Of a stretch of DNA of 64,000 nucleotides, positions 51,942 to 61,364 are shown in pieces; within the stretch, counting starts at the first letter, position 1; each line of letters begins with the position of its first letter. Below the pieces are notes generated by a model, which worked only from the letters and a program-made list of their open reading frames with translations, did not search any database and was not told where the DNA came from. Position numbers and translations under genes: made by a program. The stretch lies in the NCBI RefSeq assembly GCF_902459565.1, contig NZ_CABPSN010000005.1:372001-436000 (forward strand), written 5' to 3'. Origin of the DNA: Pandoraea aquatica. GTDB taxonomy: Bacteria; Pseudomonadota; Gammaproteobacteria; Burkholderiales; Burkholderiaceae.

Positions 51942-52751
51942 GAGTCGATGAGTCAATGAGACAGGAAACGAAGAAGACGAAGGCGGCTGCGTCGATTCTG
52001 CCATGCAACGCCATTTCCGGAAGGGCAGCCCCGACGGGGTGCGACATTCGGGGTCAGGTGCAATCGCGCGTCGGCATGTTCGGCGGGGTTTGCACCAATT
52101 CCACCAACAATCCCTCTGAATTATTCTCATTTGCCCGTTTTCACAAACAAATCGCCGTCATTGAACGCTGACCGAGCGCAGGCGGCGTCGGCCAAATCCC
52201 GCATGCTGGGAAATACAGACGAAAGCAGGCAAACGCAGACGGAAGCCCGGACGAACCGGCGAGTGAATACCCATCATTTTTGAGGGGTTATTCGAGGCAC
52301 TTTCTTCACATCTTTAGCAATTTTTCAAAGCCACTGCGCCTCGCATGTTTCGGTACCCGCAACGCTACGACGGTGGGCGCTCACACCTTAAGTGAGTGAG
52401 CGCGAACCCCACTACGTCTGGCGTTGTGGTACTTTTTCGACGCTTCAAACGTGCGTATAAGCGAGTCCTCGCTTCGGAAACCAAAAGAATTGTGCAAAAC
52501 CGGACCTGCGTTATGCCTGTCGCGCATGACAGGCATGACTTTGACCTTTTGGGAATGGTTTTCGGGGTGCCGAAAGAAACTCGGTAAAATCCGCAGCGGC
52601 ATGGGGGATGGGGCGCGCCACGCGCCCGGATGCATGCATGACACCTACATCGTGCGGCCTCATGCATGAGTGGTCCGGCGAGGCCGGCAACGCTCACCGA
52701 AGTCGAAGTACACGGCGCACGCGCCGGCTCTAGGGAAGACACAAGCATCAG
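51942..52751. other. Long AT-richer non-coding gap with three inverted repeats
   Basis: No convincing gene on either strand. It contains GCGCTCAC/GTGAGCGC (52377-52403), ATGCCTGTC/GACAGGCAT (52513-52536, six-base centre) and CATGCATGA/TCATGCATG (52633-52668, 18-base spacer). The part around 52260-52500 is visibly richer in A and T than its surroundings. It holds the promoter of the GntR gene and perhaps of the hydrolase; a small RNA is possible. Confidence 0.4.
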
Positions 52752-53390
52752 ATGAAAGCGCCCAGCAACCTGATTACCGGTGAAGTGCGGAGCAAGATCC
52801 GCGGAATGATTCTCGCTTCGGAGCTCAAGCCGGGGCAGCGCCTCATCGAGGACGATCTGATTCAATTGCTGGGCGTTGGCCGCACGCCCGTGCGCGAAGC
52901 GTTGCTCATCCTGCAAGGTGAAGGCTTTATCGCCCGTAACCGTGGCTGGGAAGTTCAGGGGGCCGATCATCTGCCCGTGCGCGCCATCTTCGAGAGTCGC
53001 ATCGCCATCGAATCCGAGACCGCCCGGCTGGCGGCGCGCAAGATCTCGCCCGAGATGTGCGACGCGCTCGATGCCCTCATCGAACAGATGGAGCCGACGG
53101 CCAATCTGCCGCGTCTGGCGCTCAATCGTCTCAATACGGAATTCCACGACCTGATCGTGAAGGCAGCAGATAACGTCGTGATCGCGCAGTTTCACGAACG
53201 TACACAGTTCTATTACTGGGCGCTGCGTGTGCCCGTCATGTTCTCGGACGAGCAACTGCGCACCACCAATCAGCAGCATCGCGAACTGGTCGCGGCCCTG
53301 CGCGCGCGTGACGAAGCACTTGCCGAACAGATTGCCCGCACCCACGTCGAGACGACGATGGACATCGTCGAGCCGGCACTGCCGCGCTGA
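52752..53390 (+). CDS. GntR-family (FadR/FCD subgroup) regulator
   Basis: A 212-residue regulator: GntR winged helix (IRGMILASELKPGQRLIEDDLI, LGVGRTPVREALLILQGEGF) and an all-helical FCD ligand domain (residues about 85-205, ending in RTHVETTMDIVEPAL) with the His and Asp residues that hold a metal. Such proteins sense organic acids. No enzyme gene is next to it, so its target is probably elsewhere. Its long upstream gap has strong inverted repeats. Confidence 0.9.
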   Translation: MKAPSNLITGEVRSKIRGMILASELKPGQRLIEDDLIQLLGVGRTPVREALLILQGEGFIARNRGWEVQGADHLPVRAIFESRIAIESETARLAARKISPEMCDALDALIEQMEPTANLPRLALNRLNTEFHDLIVKAADNVVIAQFHERTQFYYWALRVPVMFSDEQLRTTNQQHRELVAALRARDEALAEQIARTHVETTMDIVEPALPR

Positions 53391-53397
53391 GACGTTC

Positions 53398-53412
53398 GGC
53401 CGCCGAGCGGCC
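53398..53412 (+). terminator. Small hairpin between convergent genes
   Basis: GGCCGC and GCGGCC around CGA, eight bases after the GntR-type stop. Short but GC-only; no T-run. Confidence 0.35.
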
Positions 53413-53440
53413 AGCTCGATGCTACGCTAAATCGCTGAAC

Positions 53441-54028
53441 TCAGCGCACCAGATAACCGGCGACGCGCCAGCGGCCGTCGAGACCCAAGACCATCGTGAC
53501 CATCTCGTGCGCTTCGGCCTTGTGCTCGAACACCGTGCCGTATTGAATCACCACGTACTCCCCGTCCGGCTGCCCGGGCAGCGTGCGGGTAAAGACAGCG
53601 TCCAGCGTCTTGCGTGACTTCACTTTCCCCAACGGCCCGCGGGCGGCTTGCAGATTCGCCGCCCAGTCCTCGGCCGAAATCGCCCGCTGAAACACCGGCG
53701 CGGCCTGATCCCAGCTTTGTTGCCCACGGTTGATGTCGGCAAGCCCCAGCCAGAGGTTGGCGGCTTCGAGCGCCGGACGCACGTCACGATTGATGTCGGC
53801 GGCAGGGGCCGTGCCGGCCTCGGCACCGCTCGCCGGCGTGGCGAACAACGGCGGCTGTGCCGCGCGGCGTCGCATCGGCTCCTGCTGGGCGTGCACCGAC
53901 ACGGCGCTGAGTCCGGCCGCCATGCCGAGGACAAGCGCCGCCGCACGGATCGCCAGGCGGTGGCGGGAAAGGGGGAAACGACGGGAACGGCGGGAATGAC
54001 GGGATGCGTTGAATCGGGTCGTCGGCAT
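53441..54028 (-). CDS. DUF4019-family protein, exported
   Basis: A 195-residue protein with an N-terminal signal segment (LAIRAAALVLGMAAGLSAVSVHA) and a C-terminal DUF4019 domain (LGKVKSRKTLDAVFTRTLPG, YVVIQYGTVFEHKAEAHEMV, WRVAGYLVR). The family is of unknown function and resembles NTF2-like folds. The leader is very Arg/Ser-rich. It is divergent from the diguanylate cyclase gene. Confidence 0.85.
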   Translation of the reverse strand: MPTTRFNASRHSRRSRRFPLSRHRLAIRAAALVLGMAAGLSAVSVHAQQEPMRRRAAQPPLFATPASGAEAGTAPAADINRDVRPALEAANLWLGLADINRGQQSWDQAAPVFQRAISAEDWAANLQAARGPLGKVKSRKTLDAVFTRTLPGQPDGEYVVIQYGTVFEHKAEAHEMVTMVLGLDGRWRVAGYLVR

Positions 54029-54162
54029 TGACGAAAATTCCTCGAAGCAGAAATGGCTAACCCGGTCATTCTACTGGCGTCGCCCTCAATGGAATGTAAC
54101 GCGCGTCGCGGCGTACATTACAATGCTCAACACATGTCAGCCCCCACGCATTGGCCATTGCC

Positions 54163-55341
54163 ATGTTGACGACGTCTCTGCTCGCGATCACCTCACTGCT
54201 CAGCTTCATGATGTTGCTGATCGTGGGTTCCCTGCTACGCTCACGCGTGGCCGGTGTTCGGGAATGGTCGCTCGCCAACGTCGCCGTTCTCGTCGCGCTA
54301 CCGCTGTTCGCACTGCGCGGCGTCGTTCCCGATTTCCTGTCGATCCCCGTCGCGAACCTGACGCTGGCGGGCGGCTTGCTGCTCTACTTCGCCGGATGCG
54401 CGCGCTTTCTCGGCCAACGGCCGCACTGGCCCGCGCTGGGAGCGTCGCTCGGCGTGCTCGCGGCGGCGATCCTGTTCTTCTATTACGGTATCGACAACCC
54501 GCAACTGCGCGTGGTGATCGTCTCGGCGTATCACGCGATCTGGCTGCTTGCCGTGTCCGTGCTGATCCTGCGTCATGTGCCGCCGCGCCGTCATCGCTAC
54601 AACTACTGGCTGACGGCCGCCATGGCAGCCGCGTTCGCCGTCGCACACATCGTGCGGGGCGCGATCTTCGGATGGACGCCCGCGCCCGGCCCCGAGGTGT
54701 TTGCGCCGACGCTGTTCAACACCATCATGCTGACCATCGGCACGATCGTGATGCCGGCGATGACGATGGGCGCGGTGCTGATGATTCACGACGCGATGCT
54801 CGCCACGGCCGAAGAAGCCGCCAACCGCGACTATCTGACGGGCGCGCTCTCACGCAAACATTTCGACCTGCTCGCGCGTCAGGAAATGGTACGGGCGGTC
54901 GCACGCGGCTGGCCACTGTCCATCGTCGTCATCGATCTGGATCACTTCAAGTCGATTAACGACACCCACGGCCATGCGGGCGGCGACACGGTGTTGCGCG
55001 AGTTCGTGAAGCTGGTACGCGACAGTCTGCGCGAAGGCGACGTCTTCGGGCGGCTCGGCGGCGAGGAGTTCGCGGTGCTCTTGCCGGGCACCGACACGCC
55101 AGGGGCCATTCGTATTGCGGAGCGGCTGCGCACGCAGGCGAGCCGTCATCTGGTGGCGGGACCGTTCGGGGTGTGCCACTACACGCTGAGCGGTGGCGTG
55201 GCGACCTGGCTCGAACGCGAAAGTCTCGAAGCCCTGTGCATGCGTGCCGACCGGGCACTGTACGCCGCGAAAATCTCGGGGCGCAATCTCGTGCTCTCCG
55301 ACGTGCTGCCCAGCGACGAGACGGCGTCCGAAGCGGGCTGA
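54163..55341 (+). CDS. Membrane diguanylate cyclase (GGDEF domain)
   Basis: Start is ATG 54163; a TTG at 54151 is in frame. The 392-residue protein has about six to seven N-terminal transmembrane helices (to about residue 220) and a GGDEF domain with active site GGEEF (299-303), intact for c-di-GMP synthesis. An inhibitory RxxD site (REGD) lies exactly five residues before it. No phosphodiesterase domain. The membrane half is the likely sensor. A TACAAT box (54119-54124) is a candidate -10. Confidence 0.88.
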   Translation: MLTTSLLAITSLLSFMMLLIVGSLLRSRVAGVREWSLANVAVLVALPLFALRGVVPDFLSIPVANLTLAGGLLLYFAGCARFLGQRPHWPALGASLGVLAAAILFFYYGIDNPQLRVVIVSAYHAIWLLAVSVLILRHVPPRRHRYNYWLTAAMAAAFAVAHIVRGAIFGWTPAPGPEVFAPTLFNTIMLTIGTIVMPAMTMGAVLMIHDAMLATAEEAANRDYLTGALSRKHFDLLARQEMVRAVARGWPLSIVVIDLDHFKSINDTHGHAGGDTVLREFVKLVRDSLREGDVFGRLGGEEFAVLLPGTDTPGAIRIAERLRTQASRHLVAGPFGVCHYTLSGGVATWLERESLEALCMRADRALYAAKISGRNLVLSDVLPSDETASEAG

Positions 55342-55439
55342 AAGCGCTAGTTGACGGCGCGGGCTAACGAAGCGGGCTGACGGCGGGTCACCGCTGATCC
55401 GTCGATGCAGTACCCGCCCCAGCCCTGTCCAGGTGCCGC

Positions 55440-56144
55440 TCAGGCAAGTTCAGGGAAAAACTCACCCCGCATACGCGCTACGTAGGCTGTCAGATTCGGA
55501 TGGTGCTCGATCTCGTTGCGCAACGGCATGCGAAACGCTGGCGACATCGCGCCTGACATAAAAGCGAAAGCGGTGGCGTCGGCACCACACGGCGTGTCGC
55601 CGAAGAAGTACGGCTTGTCGCCCAGCATCTGCGCCGCCGCCTGCGCACCGCGCGCCAGTATCCGGCTCGCTTCCTCCGGCTTGTAACGCCCGGTGCCCTG
55701 CCCGTGCAGCGTGTTGCGTATCTTGCGACGGATCACCGCCTGCGCGACCGGACGCACCGGCCACGGAATCGAACGAAAGAACGATGCGGGTCCGATGGCG
55801 AAGTTCTCGTCGTCGCACCAGCGCGCCTGCACGACGTACCAGTAGAAGTGATCCTCCAGCGCCTTCTCGAACATCCACGCTGCGCCTCGCTGCTCGGGCG
55901 TCAGACTCGCGTCGAAGTCGACCCCGTACTTCTGCTCGATGTGCAACCGGATCAGCGTCGAGTCCGCGATGATCTCGCCGTCGTCCTCGATATACGGCAG
56001 CTTGCCCTTCGGCGCGCGCCGAAAACCGCCACGGTCGGTGCGATACGCCACCCCGGCGAGCTTGAGCAGCATCTCCGCCTTGACGACGAATGGACTTGCA
56101 TCGGGTAGCCCGAATGCCGGGCCGAAGGTGTACAGAGTCAACAT
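55440..56144 (-). CDS. Glutathione S-transferase-like protein (metaxin/FAX type)
   Basis: A 234-residue protein: thioredoxin-like N-terminal half (MLTLYTFGPAFGLPDASPFV, LPYIEDDGEIIADSTLI) and helical C-terminal half (DKPYFFGDTPCGADATAFAF). The N-terminal pattern resembles failed-axon-connection and metaxin GST homologues of proteobacteria. Glutathione use is uncertain as there is no clear catalytic Ser or Cys at the expected place. It is divergent from the LexA-controlled gene pair. Confidence 0.82.
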   Translation of the reverse strand: MLTLYTFGPAFGLPDASPFVVKAEMLLKLAGVAYRTDRGGFRRAPKGKLPYIEDDGEIIADSTLIRLHIEQKYGVDFDASLTPEQRGAAWMFEKALEDHFYWYVVQARWCDDENFAIGPASFFRSIPWPVRPVAQAVIRRKIRNTLHGQGTGRYKPEEASRILARGAQAAAQMLGDKPYFFGDTPCGADATAFAFMSGAMSPAFRMPLRNEIEHHPNLTAYVARMRGEFFPELA

Positions 56145-56278
56145 CGGAGGCTTGCTCCTGTGCGAGAAGAATGGCGCAGAGTATTACACGACGGAACCGC
56201 CGCGACGAGCCTGTCCCATTCCATCCCCCATCCCCTTCTGTCGTCACCGTTTTCAGCCCTCGGATACGTGCCGTGCGC

Positions 56279-56296
56279 ACTGTGGTTTTATACAGT
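56279..56296 (+). promoter_or_regulatory. LexA (SOS) box
   Basis: ACTGT-GGTTTTAT-ACAGT fits the CTGT-N8-ACAG LexA consensus with extended flanks (ACTGT/ACAGTA). It overlaps a TATGAT -10-like box at 56296-56301 and lies 28 bases before the ATG at 56325. It predicts DNA-damage induction of the following two genes. Confidence 0.72.
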
Positions 56297-56324
56297 ATGA
56301 TGTCCTCCAATCGAGGAACATCTC

Positions 56325-56837
56325 ATGGAAACTATCGACTGGGATCAACTGGCGCTGAGCGCCGCCGAACGCGACCTTGCGGGCATCGTCCGCGAGATCG
56401 CCGCGCGCTATGCGCAGCAACGTCTGTCGGCCGTCGCGCCGGGCGACACCCACATCGACACACGCGTCGACCCGCGCATCGACCCAATACCGCTCGACTG
56501 GCGCACGCTGGTAGCGATTGCCGACGAAGCGGAAGCGGATATCGGGCTTCACGCACGGCACGAGGCGTGGGTGCTTGCGCGCCTGCTGCGCCTGCCTGGC
56601 GACGAAGCGCTGCGCCGCGATGGCGAGCTGCCGTCGCTCGACGCGGCCGTCGATCTGCAATGGCCTGACGCCCCGGCACCTGCCGTCTTTCGCGCCATCG
56701 TCGCAACATTCACCGATATCACCGACATCGCCTACGATGAACTTGCGGCGGACAGCGCCGCTGCCTCGTCATTCATGCCCGGTGCTTCGGCACTGCTGTC
56801 CTCAGCACCCGCCGGCGGGTCGGCGTGCCCGGCCTGA
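56325..56837 (+). CDS. Unknown 170-residue protein, first gene of a predicted SOS unit
   Basis: Starts METIDWDQLALSAAERDLAG with GAGGA upstream. Predicted mostly helical and acidic, with Ala-rich stretches; residues 45-55 hold a short repeat of Asp-Thr/Arg and Ile-Asp-Pro units. No signal peptide, membrane segment or known motif. It is 37 bases upstream of a nuclease gene and behind a LexA box, so a DNA-repair accessory role is inferred from place only. Confidence 0.75.
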   Translation: METIDWDQLALSAAERDLAGIVREIAARYAQQRLSAVAPGDTHIDTRVDPRIDPIPLDWRTLVAIADEAEADIGLHARHEAWVLARLLRLPGDEALRRDGELPSLDAAVDLQWPDAPAPAVFRAIVATFTDITDIAYDELAADSAAASSFMPGASALLSSAPAGGSACPA

Positions 56838-56874
56838 GCGCTGAATAGCACGCACCAGAAACGAGGTCCCACCA

Positions 56875-58494
56875 GTGTTCGAGAACGTGGTCGAAGATGC
56901 CGATGCCGTATCCATCCCGCCTGAAGGGATCGATCCGGACGCGCTCGCCCGCTCGCTGCCCGCGCCGATGGTCTTCGTCGATCTGGAGACGACCGGGGGC
57001 AACGCGCTCGAGGACCGCATCACCGAAATCGGCGTGGTCGAAGTCGGCCCCCACGGCATCGAGCAGTGGAGCACCTTGCTCGACCCTGCCGAGCCGATCC
57101 CGCCCTTCATTCAGAAGCTCACGGGCATCACCAACGAGATGGTGCGGGGGCAACCCTCGTTCGGCACGCTCGCGCAAGGGCTGGCCGAGCGTTTGCACGG
57201 CAAGCTGTTCGTCGCCCACAACGCCCGCTTCGATTACGGCTTTCTCAAGAACGAATTCCGTCGCGCCGGCATCGGTTTTCAGGCGGATGTGCTGTGTACG
57301 GTGCGTCTGTCGCGCTTACTGTTTCCCGCGGCCGCCCGGCATGGGCTGGACGCACTGATCGCCCGCTTCGGCCTTGCACCACAAGGCCGTCACCGTGCGC
57401 TTGCCGACGCCGATCTGCTCTGGCAGTTCTGGCAAAAACTCCACACGCTCTACACGCCCGACCTGATCGGACAAGCGGTGCAACGCGTAACGAAGCGATC
57501 GAGCCAGCCGCCACAGTTGCCGGACGAAGCCATCGACGCGCTGCCCGACAGTCCGGGCGTCTATCTCTTCTATGGCGAAGGCGACACGCTGCTGTATGTC
57601 GGCAAGAGCGTGGACGTTCGCGCACGCGTGCGCTCGCACTTCTCCAGCGATCATCAGGTCGCCAAGGATCTGCGCATCTCGCAGGAAATCCGGCGCGTCG
57701 AAGTGCGGCGCACGGTCGGCGAACTCGGCGCACTGTTGCTTGAATCGCAGTTGGTCAAACAGTTGCAGCCAGTGCACAACCGGATGCTGCGCCGTTCAGC
57801 GAGTCTTTACAGCTGGCAGCTGACGCAGGAAAGCGACACGCCGCAGCTCGTGAGCGCAACGACAGTGGACTTTTCCGGTGCCGAATCGCTATACGGCACG
57901 TTCTCGTCGCGTAACGGTGCTGAGAGCGCGTTGCGGGCGCTGGCCGACGAACATCGTCTGTGTTGCGCGCAGTTGGGCCTGGAGAAGATCGCGAAGGGAC
58001 GTCCTTGTTTCGGCTATCAGGTCAAACGTTGCGACGGCGTGTGCGTGGGCGACGCGCCGCTGGCAGACCACACGGCACGCACACGTGAAGCCCTCGCGAC
58101 GCTGCAACTCGAAACGTGGCCCTACGACGGCCCCATCGCCATCGAAGAGCATGGGGATGACAACGTCGAGTACCACGTCATCGACCGGTGGCAGTATCTG
58201 GGCAGCGTTGCGTCGCGCGATGCCTTAGACGCGCTGGTCGACCACATGCCCGCCGCGACGGGCTTCGATCCCGACATCTACCGCTTGCTGGGTCGACGTC
58301 TCGCCGCATCACGGAAGGCGGAACTGGCTGTCCCCTTGACGGTACTGCTGCTCACCCGGCCAGCGTTTCGGCTTAGCCCCGTCGAGCCGCCCGAAGCCTC
58401 ACCGAAGAAGCCACGAAGTGTGGCGCTGTTGCGTCGCCGTCAACCGCGTCCGGAAGATCCCGATCAGCTTCGGCTGCCGTTCGACGTCCGGTAA
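56875..58494 (+). CDS. DnaQ-like 3'-5' exonuclease fused to a GIY-YIG endonuclease domain
   Basis: GTG start with GAGG eight bases upstream. A 539-residue two-nuclease protein. Residues about 25-195 are a DEDDh exonuclease (VFVDLETTGG, VAHNARFDYGFL, RHRALADADL). Residues about 220-310 are GIY-YIG, as in the UvrC N-terminus (GVYLFYGEGDTLLYVGKSVD, then LLLESQLVKQLQPVHN holding the catalytic Glu). The rest resembles the UvrC/Cho Cys-rich region (CFGYQVKRCDGVC). This layout is known from Cho-like repair nucleases. The LexA box upstream supports a role in damage repair. Confidence 0.9.
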   Translation: MFENVVEDADAVSIPPEGIDPDALARSLPAPMVFVDLETTGGNALEDRITEIGVVEVGPHGIEQWSTLLDPAEPIPPFIQKLTGITNEMVRGQPSFGTLAQGLAERLHGKLFVAHNARFDYGFLKNEFRRAGIGFQADVLCTVRLSRLLFPAAARHGLDALIARFGLAPQGRHRALADADLLWQFWQKLHTLYTPDLIGQAVQRVTKRSSQPPQLPDEAIDALPDSPGVYLFYGEGDTLLYVGKSVDVRARVRSHFSSDHQVAKDLRISQEIRRVEVRRTVGELGALLLESQLVKQLQPVHNRMLRRSASLYSWQLTQESDTPQLVSATTVDFSGAESLYGTFSSRNGAESALRALADEHRLCCAQLGLEKIAKGRPCFGYQVKRCDGVCVGDAPLADHTARTREALATLQLETWPYDGPIAIEEHGDDNVEYHVIDRWQYLGSVASRDALDALVDHMPAATGFDPDIYRLLGRRLAASRKAELAVPLTVLLLTRPAFRLSPVEPPEASPKKPRSVALLRRRQPRPEDPDQLRLPFDVR

Positions 58495-58875
58495 CGCCCC
58501 CGCTCGTCTCAAAAACGGCATCCTCGCCGGAACTGTGACGTGCCGCTCGTCTTAAGCGATGAGACGAGAAACCCCACGCCCAGCAGGCTCAATCGTCTGA
58601 AACGACACACTGTCATCTCACCCGGCGAGACGCTCCCCAGGGCATTCCGATCCGCCCAATTTCTTTTCCCCCTTGCGTCACCTAGGCAAAACCCTCCTTT
58701 CCACTTCGGGTCATGAGCATATAAATATTAAGTATTTGCAAGACGCATGCTGTAGGTCGAAGAATACGCAATCCGAATACAACAGGTTGCGGTACCGACG
58801 GCCATGGCGTCGTCGATGACCGGAGATGGGGCGCGTAGGGGTACGCGCTCCGTTCTCATCCCCACACCGAGCCAG
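58495..58875. other. Non-coding gap with a candidate LysR site
   Basis: No gene seen. An AT-rich stretch holds AAATA-TTAAG-TATTT (58723-58737), a symmetric T-N11-A-like box of the kind bound by LysR regulators, about 140 bases before the LysR start at 58876. It is likely the promoter region of the region 8 operon. Confidence 0.45.
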
Positions 58876-59856
58876 ATGGAATTACGCCAACTCGAAGCCT
58901 TCGCGGCGGTCATGTCGACCGGCAGCATCACTGCTGCCGGGCGTTTGCTCGGGCGCTCGCAACCTGCCATCACCCGCATGATTCAGGAGCTCGAAGCCGA
59001 GATCGGCTACGCCCTGTTCACGCGCAGCGGCCCCCGCGTCACGCCCACGGAACAAGGCTTTCTTCTGTTTGAAGACGTCGAACACGTGCTCGCCGGCTTG
59101 CAGCAGATTCGCGCCCGCGCCGACGAGATCGCGCGCGGCCAGACCCGCCCGTTGCACGTTGCCGCCACGTCGGCGCTGGCCGCCGGATTGGTGCCCGCCG
59201 CGCTCGCATTGCCGGGCCTCGCCCACGACGCTCAACAGATTCAGATGCGCAGCACGTCGCCCGAGCAGGTCGTGCACGCCGTGCTCACGGGCGCGGCCGA
59301 CATCGGCGTGACCAGCCTGCCGCTGGAGCATCGCGGCATCGTCGTGCACTGGATCGGCGAATCGGCCTGCGTGGCCGCCGTGCGCAGCGACGACCCGCTG
59401 GCCCGTCATGCACGTCTGCCGCTGGCCGAGTGCGCCGGGCGCCGCATCATCACCATGCAGAATCCGTACCGTCTGCGCCGTCGTCTCGATCAGGCGTTCT
59501 CGCAGGCGGGTGTCGCACCGGCCGGTCTCATCGAGACGAATGCGTCGATCAATGCGATGACCGCCGTGCGCGCTGGCCTCGGCGTGGCCGTTCTCGAGCC
59601 GGTCACGGCTTACGGCCTGCCGCTGGCCGACGTTGCTGTGCGGCCCATCGACGCCGACATTCCGTTCTTCTTCGGCGTCATCACGCGTGACGCCCGTGCG
59701 CCGTCCCCGGCAGCCCTCGCCCTCGTCGATGCGCTGGCCGACGCCGCCCGTGCGCTGCTGCCCGATTTCGTGCAACGCGCCGCCACCGAACACGCTCAAG
59801 TATTGCAGTCGCTCTACGGCGACTTGCCCGCTCCCAAGGAAGCTCAGTCGTCATGA
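58876..59856 (+). CDS. LysR-family transcriptional regulator
   Basis: Start ATG 58876 (MELRQLEAFAAVMSTGSITA); the frame opens at 58804 but the extra 24 residues lack similarity. The 326-residue product has the LysR winged helix (AAGRLLGRSQPAITRMIQELEAE) and a periplasmic-binding-protein-like effector domain. Unusually it is the first gene of the operon it presumably controls, overlapping the next gene by ATGA, rather than being divergent. Confidence 0.88.
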   Translation: MELRQLEAFAAVMSTGSITAAGRLLGRSQPAITRMIQELEAEIGYALFTRSGPRVTPTEQGFLLFEDVEHVLAGLQQIRARADEIARGQTRPLHVAATSALAAGLVPAALALPGLAHDAQQIQMRSTSPEQVVHAVLTGAADIGVTSLPLEHRGIVVHWIGESACVAAVRSDDPLARHARLPLAECAGRRIITMQNPYRLRRRLDQAFSQAGVAPAGLIETNASINAMTAVRAGLGVAVLEPVTAYGLPLADVAVRPIDADIPFFFGVITRDARAPSPAALALVDALADAARALLPDFVQRAATEHAQVLQSLYGDLPAPKEAQSS

Positions 59857-61364
59857 CCCTGTCCACGACCACCCCGACCGCCGCCACCGGCCTGTCCGCG
59901 CTCGAAGCGCGTCTGCGTCAGGACCTCGCCTGGCTCGAATTGCCTGCCAAGCGCTGGGTACCCGAGCGCTCGTTCAATGGTCAGCCTGTGCTCGACGTCG
60001 CCATCATCGGCGGCGGCATGGCCGGGCTGGCGGCCGCGACGTCGCTCACGCACCTCGGTGTGGGCGCCGTGATCTTCGATCAGTCGCCGCGCGGCTTCGA
60101 AGGTCCGTGGGCCACGACCGCGCGCATGGAAACCCTGCGCTCGCCCAAGCAGCTCACCGGCCCGGCGCTCGGCTTGCCCGCCCTCACCTTCCGCGCATGG
60201 TTCGAAGCCCAGTTCGGCATCGACGCCTGGGACGCCCTCGACAAGATCCCGCGTCTGCAATGGATGGACTATCTGCGCTGGTATCGCGACGTACTCGCCA
60301 TCGACGTGCGTAACGACCATCGCATCGCCGCCATCACACCGCGCGGCGAAGACGGTCTGGTCGAGCTGTCGGTGACGTCGCCCGAAGGCGATCGCAAGGT
60401 CTACGCACGCCATGTGGTGCTTGCGACGGGACGCGATGGCCTCGGTGGCCCGACCGTCCCCGGCTTTGCACGCGAGTTGCCGCGCCGCTTCTACGCGCAT
60501 TCGTCCGACGTGATGGATTACGCCACGCTGCGCGGCAAGCGCGTCGGCGTGATCGGGGCGGGGGCCTCGGCCATGGACAGCGCCGCCACCGCGCTCGAAG
60601 CGGGTGCGGCCAGCGTCGACATGCTGATTCGCCGTGCGGACATTCCGCGCGTCAACAAGGGCAAGGGCGCGGGCAATCCGGGTCTCACGCACGGTCACGT
60701 CAATCTGCCGGACGACTGGAAGTGGCGTATCCGTCACTACGTCAACGTGCAGCAGGTGCCGCCGCCGCGAGGCAGCACGTTGCGTGTCTCGCGTCACGAC
60801 AACGCACGCTTTAACCTCGGTGCACCTATTCTCGACGTCACCCCGGTGGGCGACGAACTGCACGTGCGCACGGCCAAAGGCACGTTCGTGCTCGACTTCC
60901 TCGTCTTCGCGACGGGGTTCCGCATCGATATCGACGGCCGCCCCGAGTTCGCCGCCTTCTCGAAGTTCGTGCGCAAGTGGAGCGACCGCTACACCCCGGC
61001 AGCCGGTGACGAAGACGTCGAGCTGTCGGACTCCCCAGATCTCGGCCCGACGTTCGAGTTTCAGGAGAAGACGCCGGGCACATGCCCGGGTCTGGAGCGC
61101 ATCCACTGCTTCTGCGCACCGGCCACGCTCTCGCACGGCGCGCTGTCGGGCGACATCCCGGCCGTGAGCGAAGGCGCGAAGCGTCTCGCGCAAGGGCTGG
61201 CGGGCACGTTCTATCGTGAAGACGTCGAGCACCATTACGCCAACATGGAGGCGTATGAGGAGCCGGAAGTGTATGGCGACGAATGGACGCCCGCGCCGCC
61301 GCCGGCCGAGGTGACTGCCGTTGCCGCGACTGCGCCCTCGGACAAGGAGCGTCTCGCATCATGA
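59853..61364 (+). CDS. NAD(P)/FAD-dependent monooxygenase-like oxidoreductase
   Basis: A 503-residue flavoprotein. The FAD-binding Rossmann motif is GGGMAG (53-58) and the second, NADPH-type motif is VIGAGASAMDSA (about 232). GFEGPWATTARMETLRSPK is like the substrate-side region of N-hydroxylating or Baeyer-Villiger monooxygenases, though the classic FxGxxxHxxxW(P/D) stretch is not obvious. It probably oxygenates a small substrate imported by the ABC transporter encoded downstream. Overlaps both neighbours by four bases (ATGA). Confidence 0.84.
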   Translation: MTLSTTTPTAATGLSALEARLRQDLAWLELPAKRWVPERSFNGQPVLDVAIIGGGMAGLAAATSLTHLGVGAVIFDQSPRGFEGPWATTARMETLRSPKQLTGPALGLPALTFRAWFEAQFGIDAWDALDKIPRLQWMDYLRWYRDVLAIDVRNDHRIAAITPRGEDGLVELSVTSPEGDRKVYARHVVLATGRDGLGGPTVPGFARELPRRFYAHSSDVMDYATLRGKRVGVIGAGASAMDSAATALEAGAASVDMLIRRADIPRVNKGKGAGNPGLTHGHVNLPDDWKWRIRHYVNVQQVPPPRGSTLRVSRHDNARFNLGAPILDVTPVGDELHVRTAKGTFVLDFLVFATGFRIDIDGRPEFAAFSKFVRKWSDRYTPAAGDEDVELSDSPDLGPTFEFQEKTPGTCPGLERIHCFCAPATLSHGALSGDIPAVSEGAKRLAQGLAGTFYREDVEHHYANMEAYEEPEVYGDEWTPAPPPAEVTAVAATAPSDKERLAS

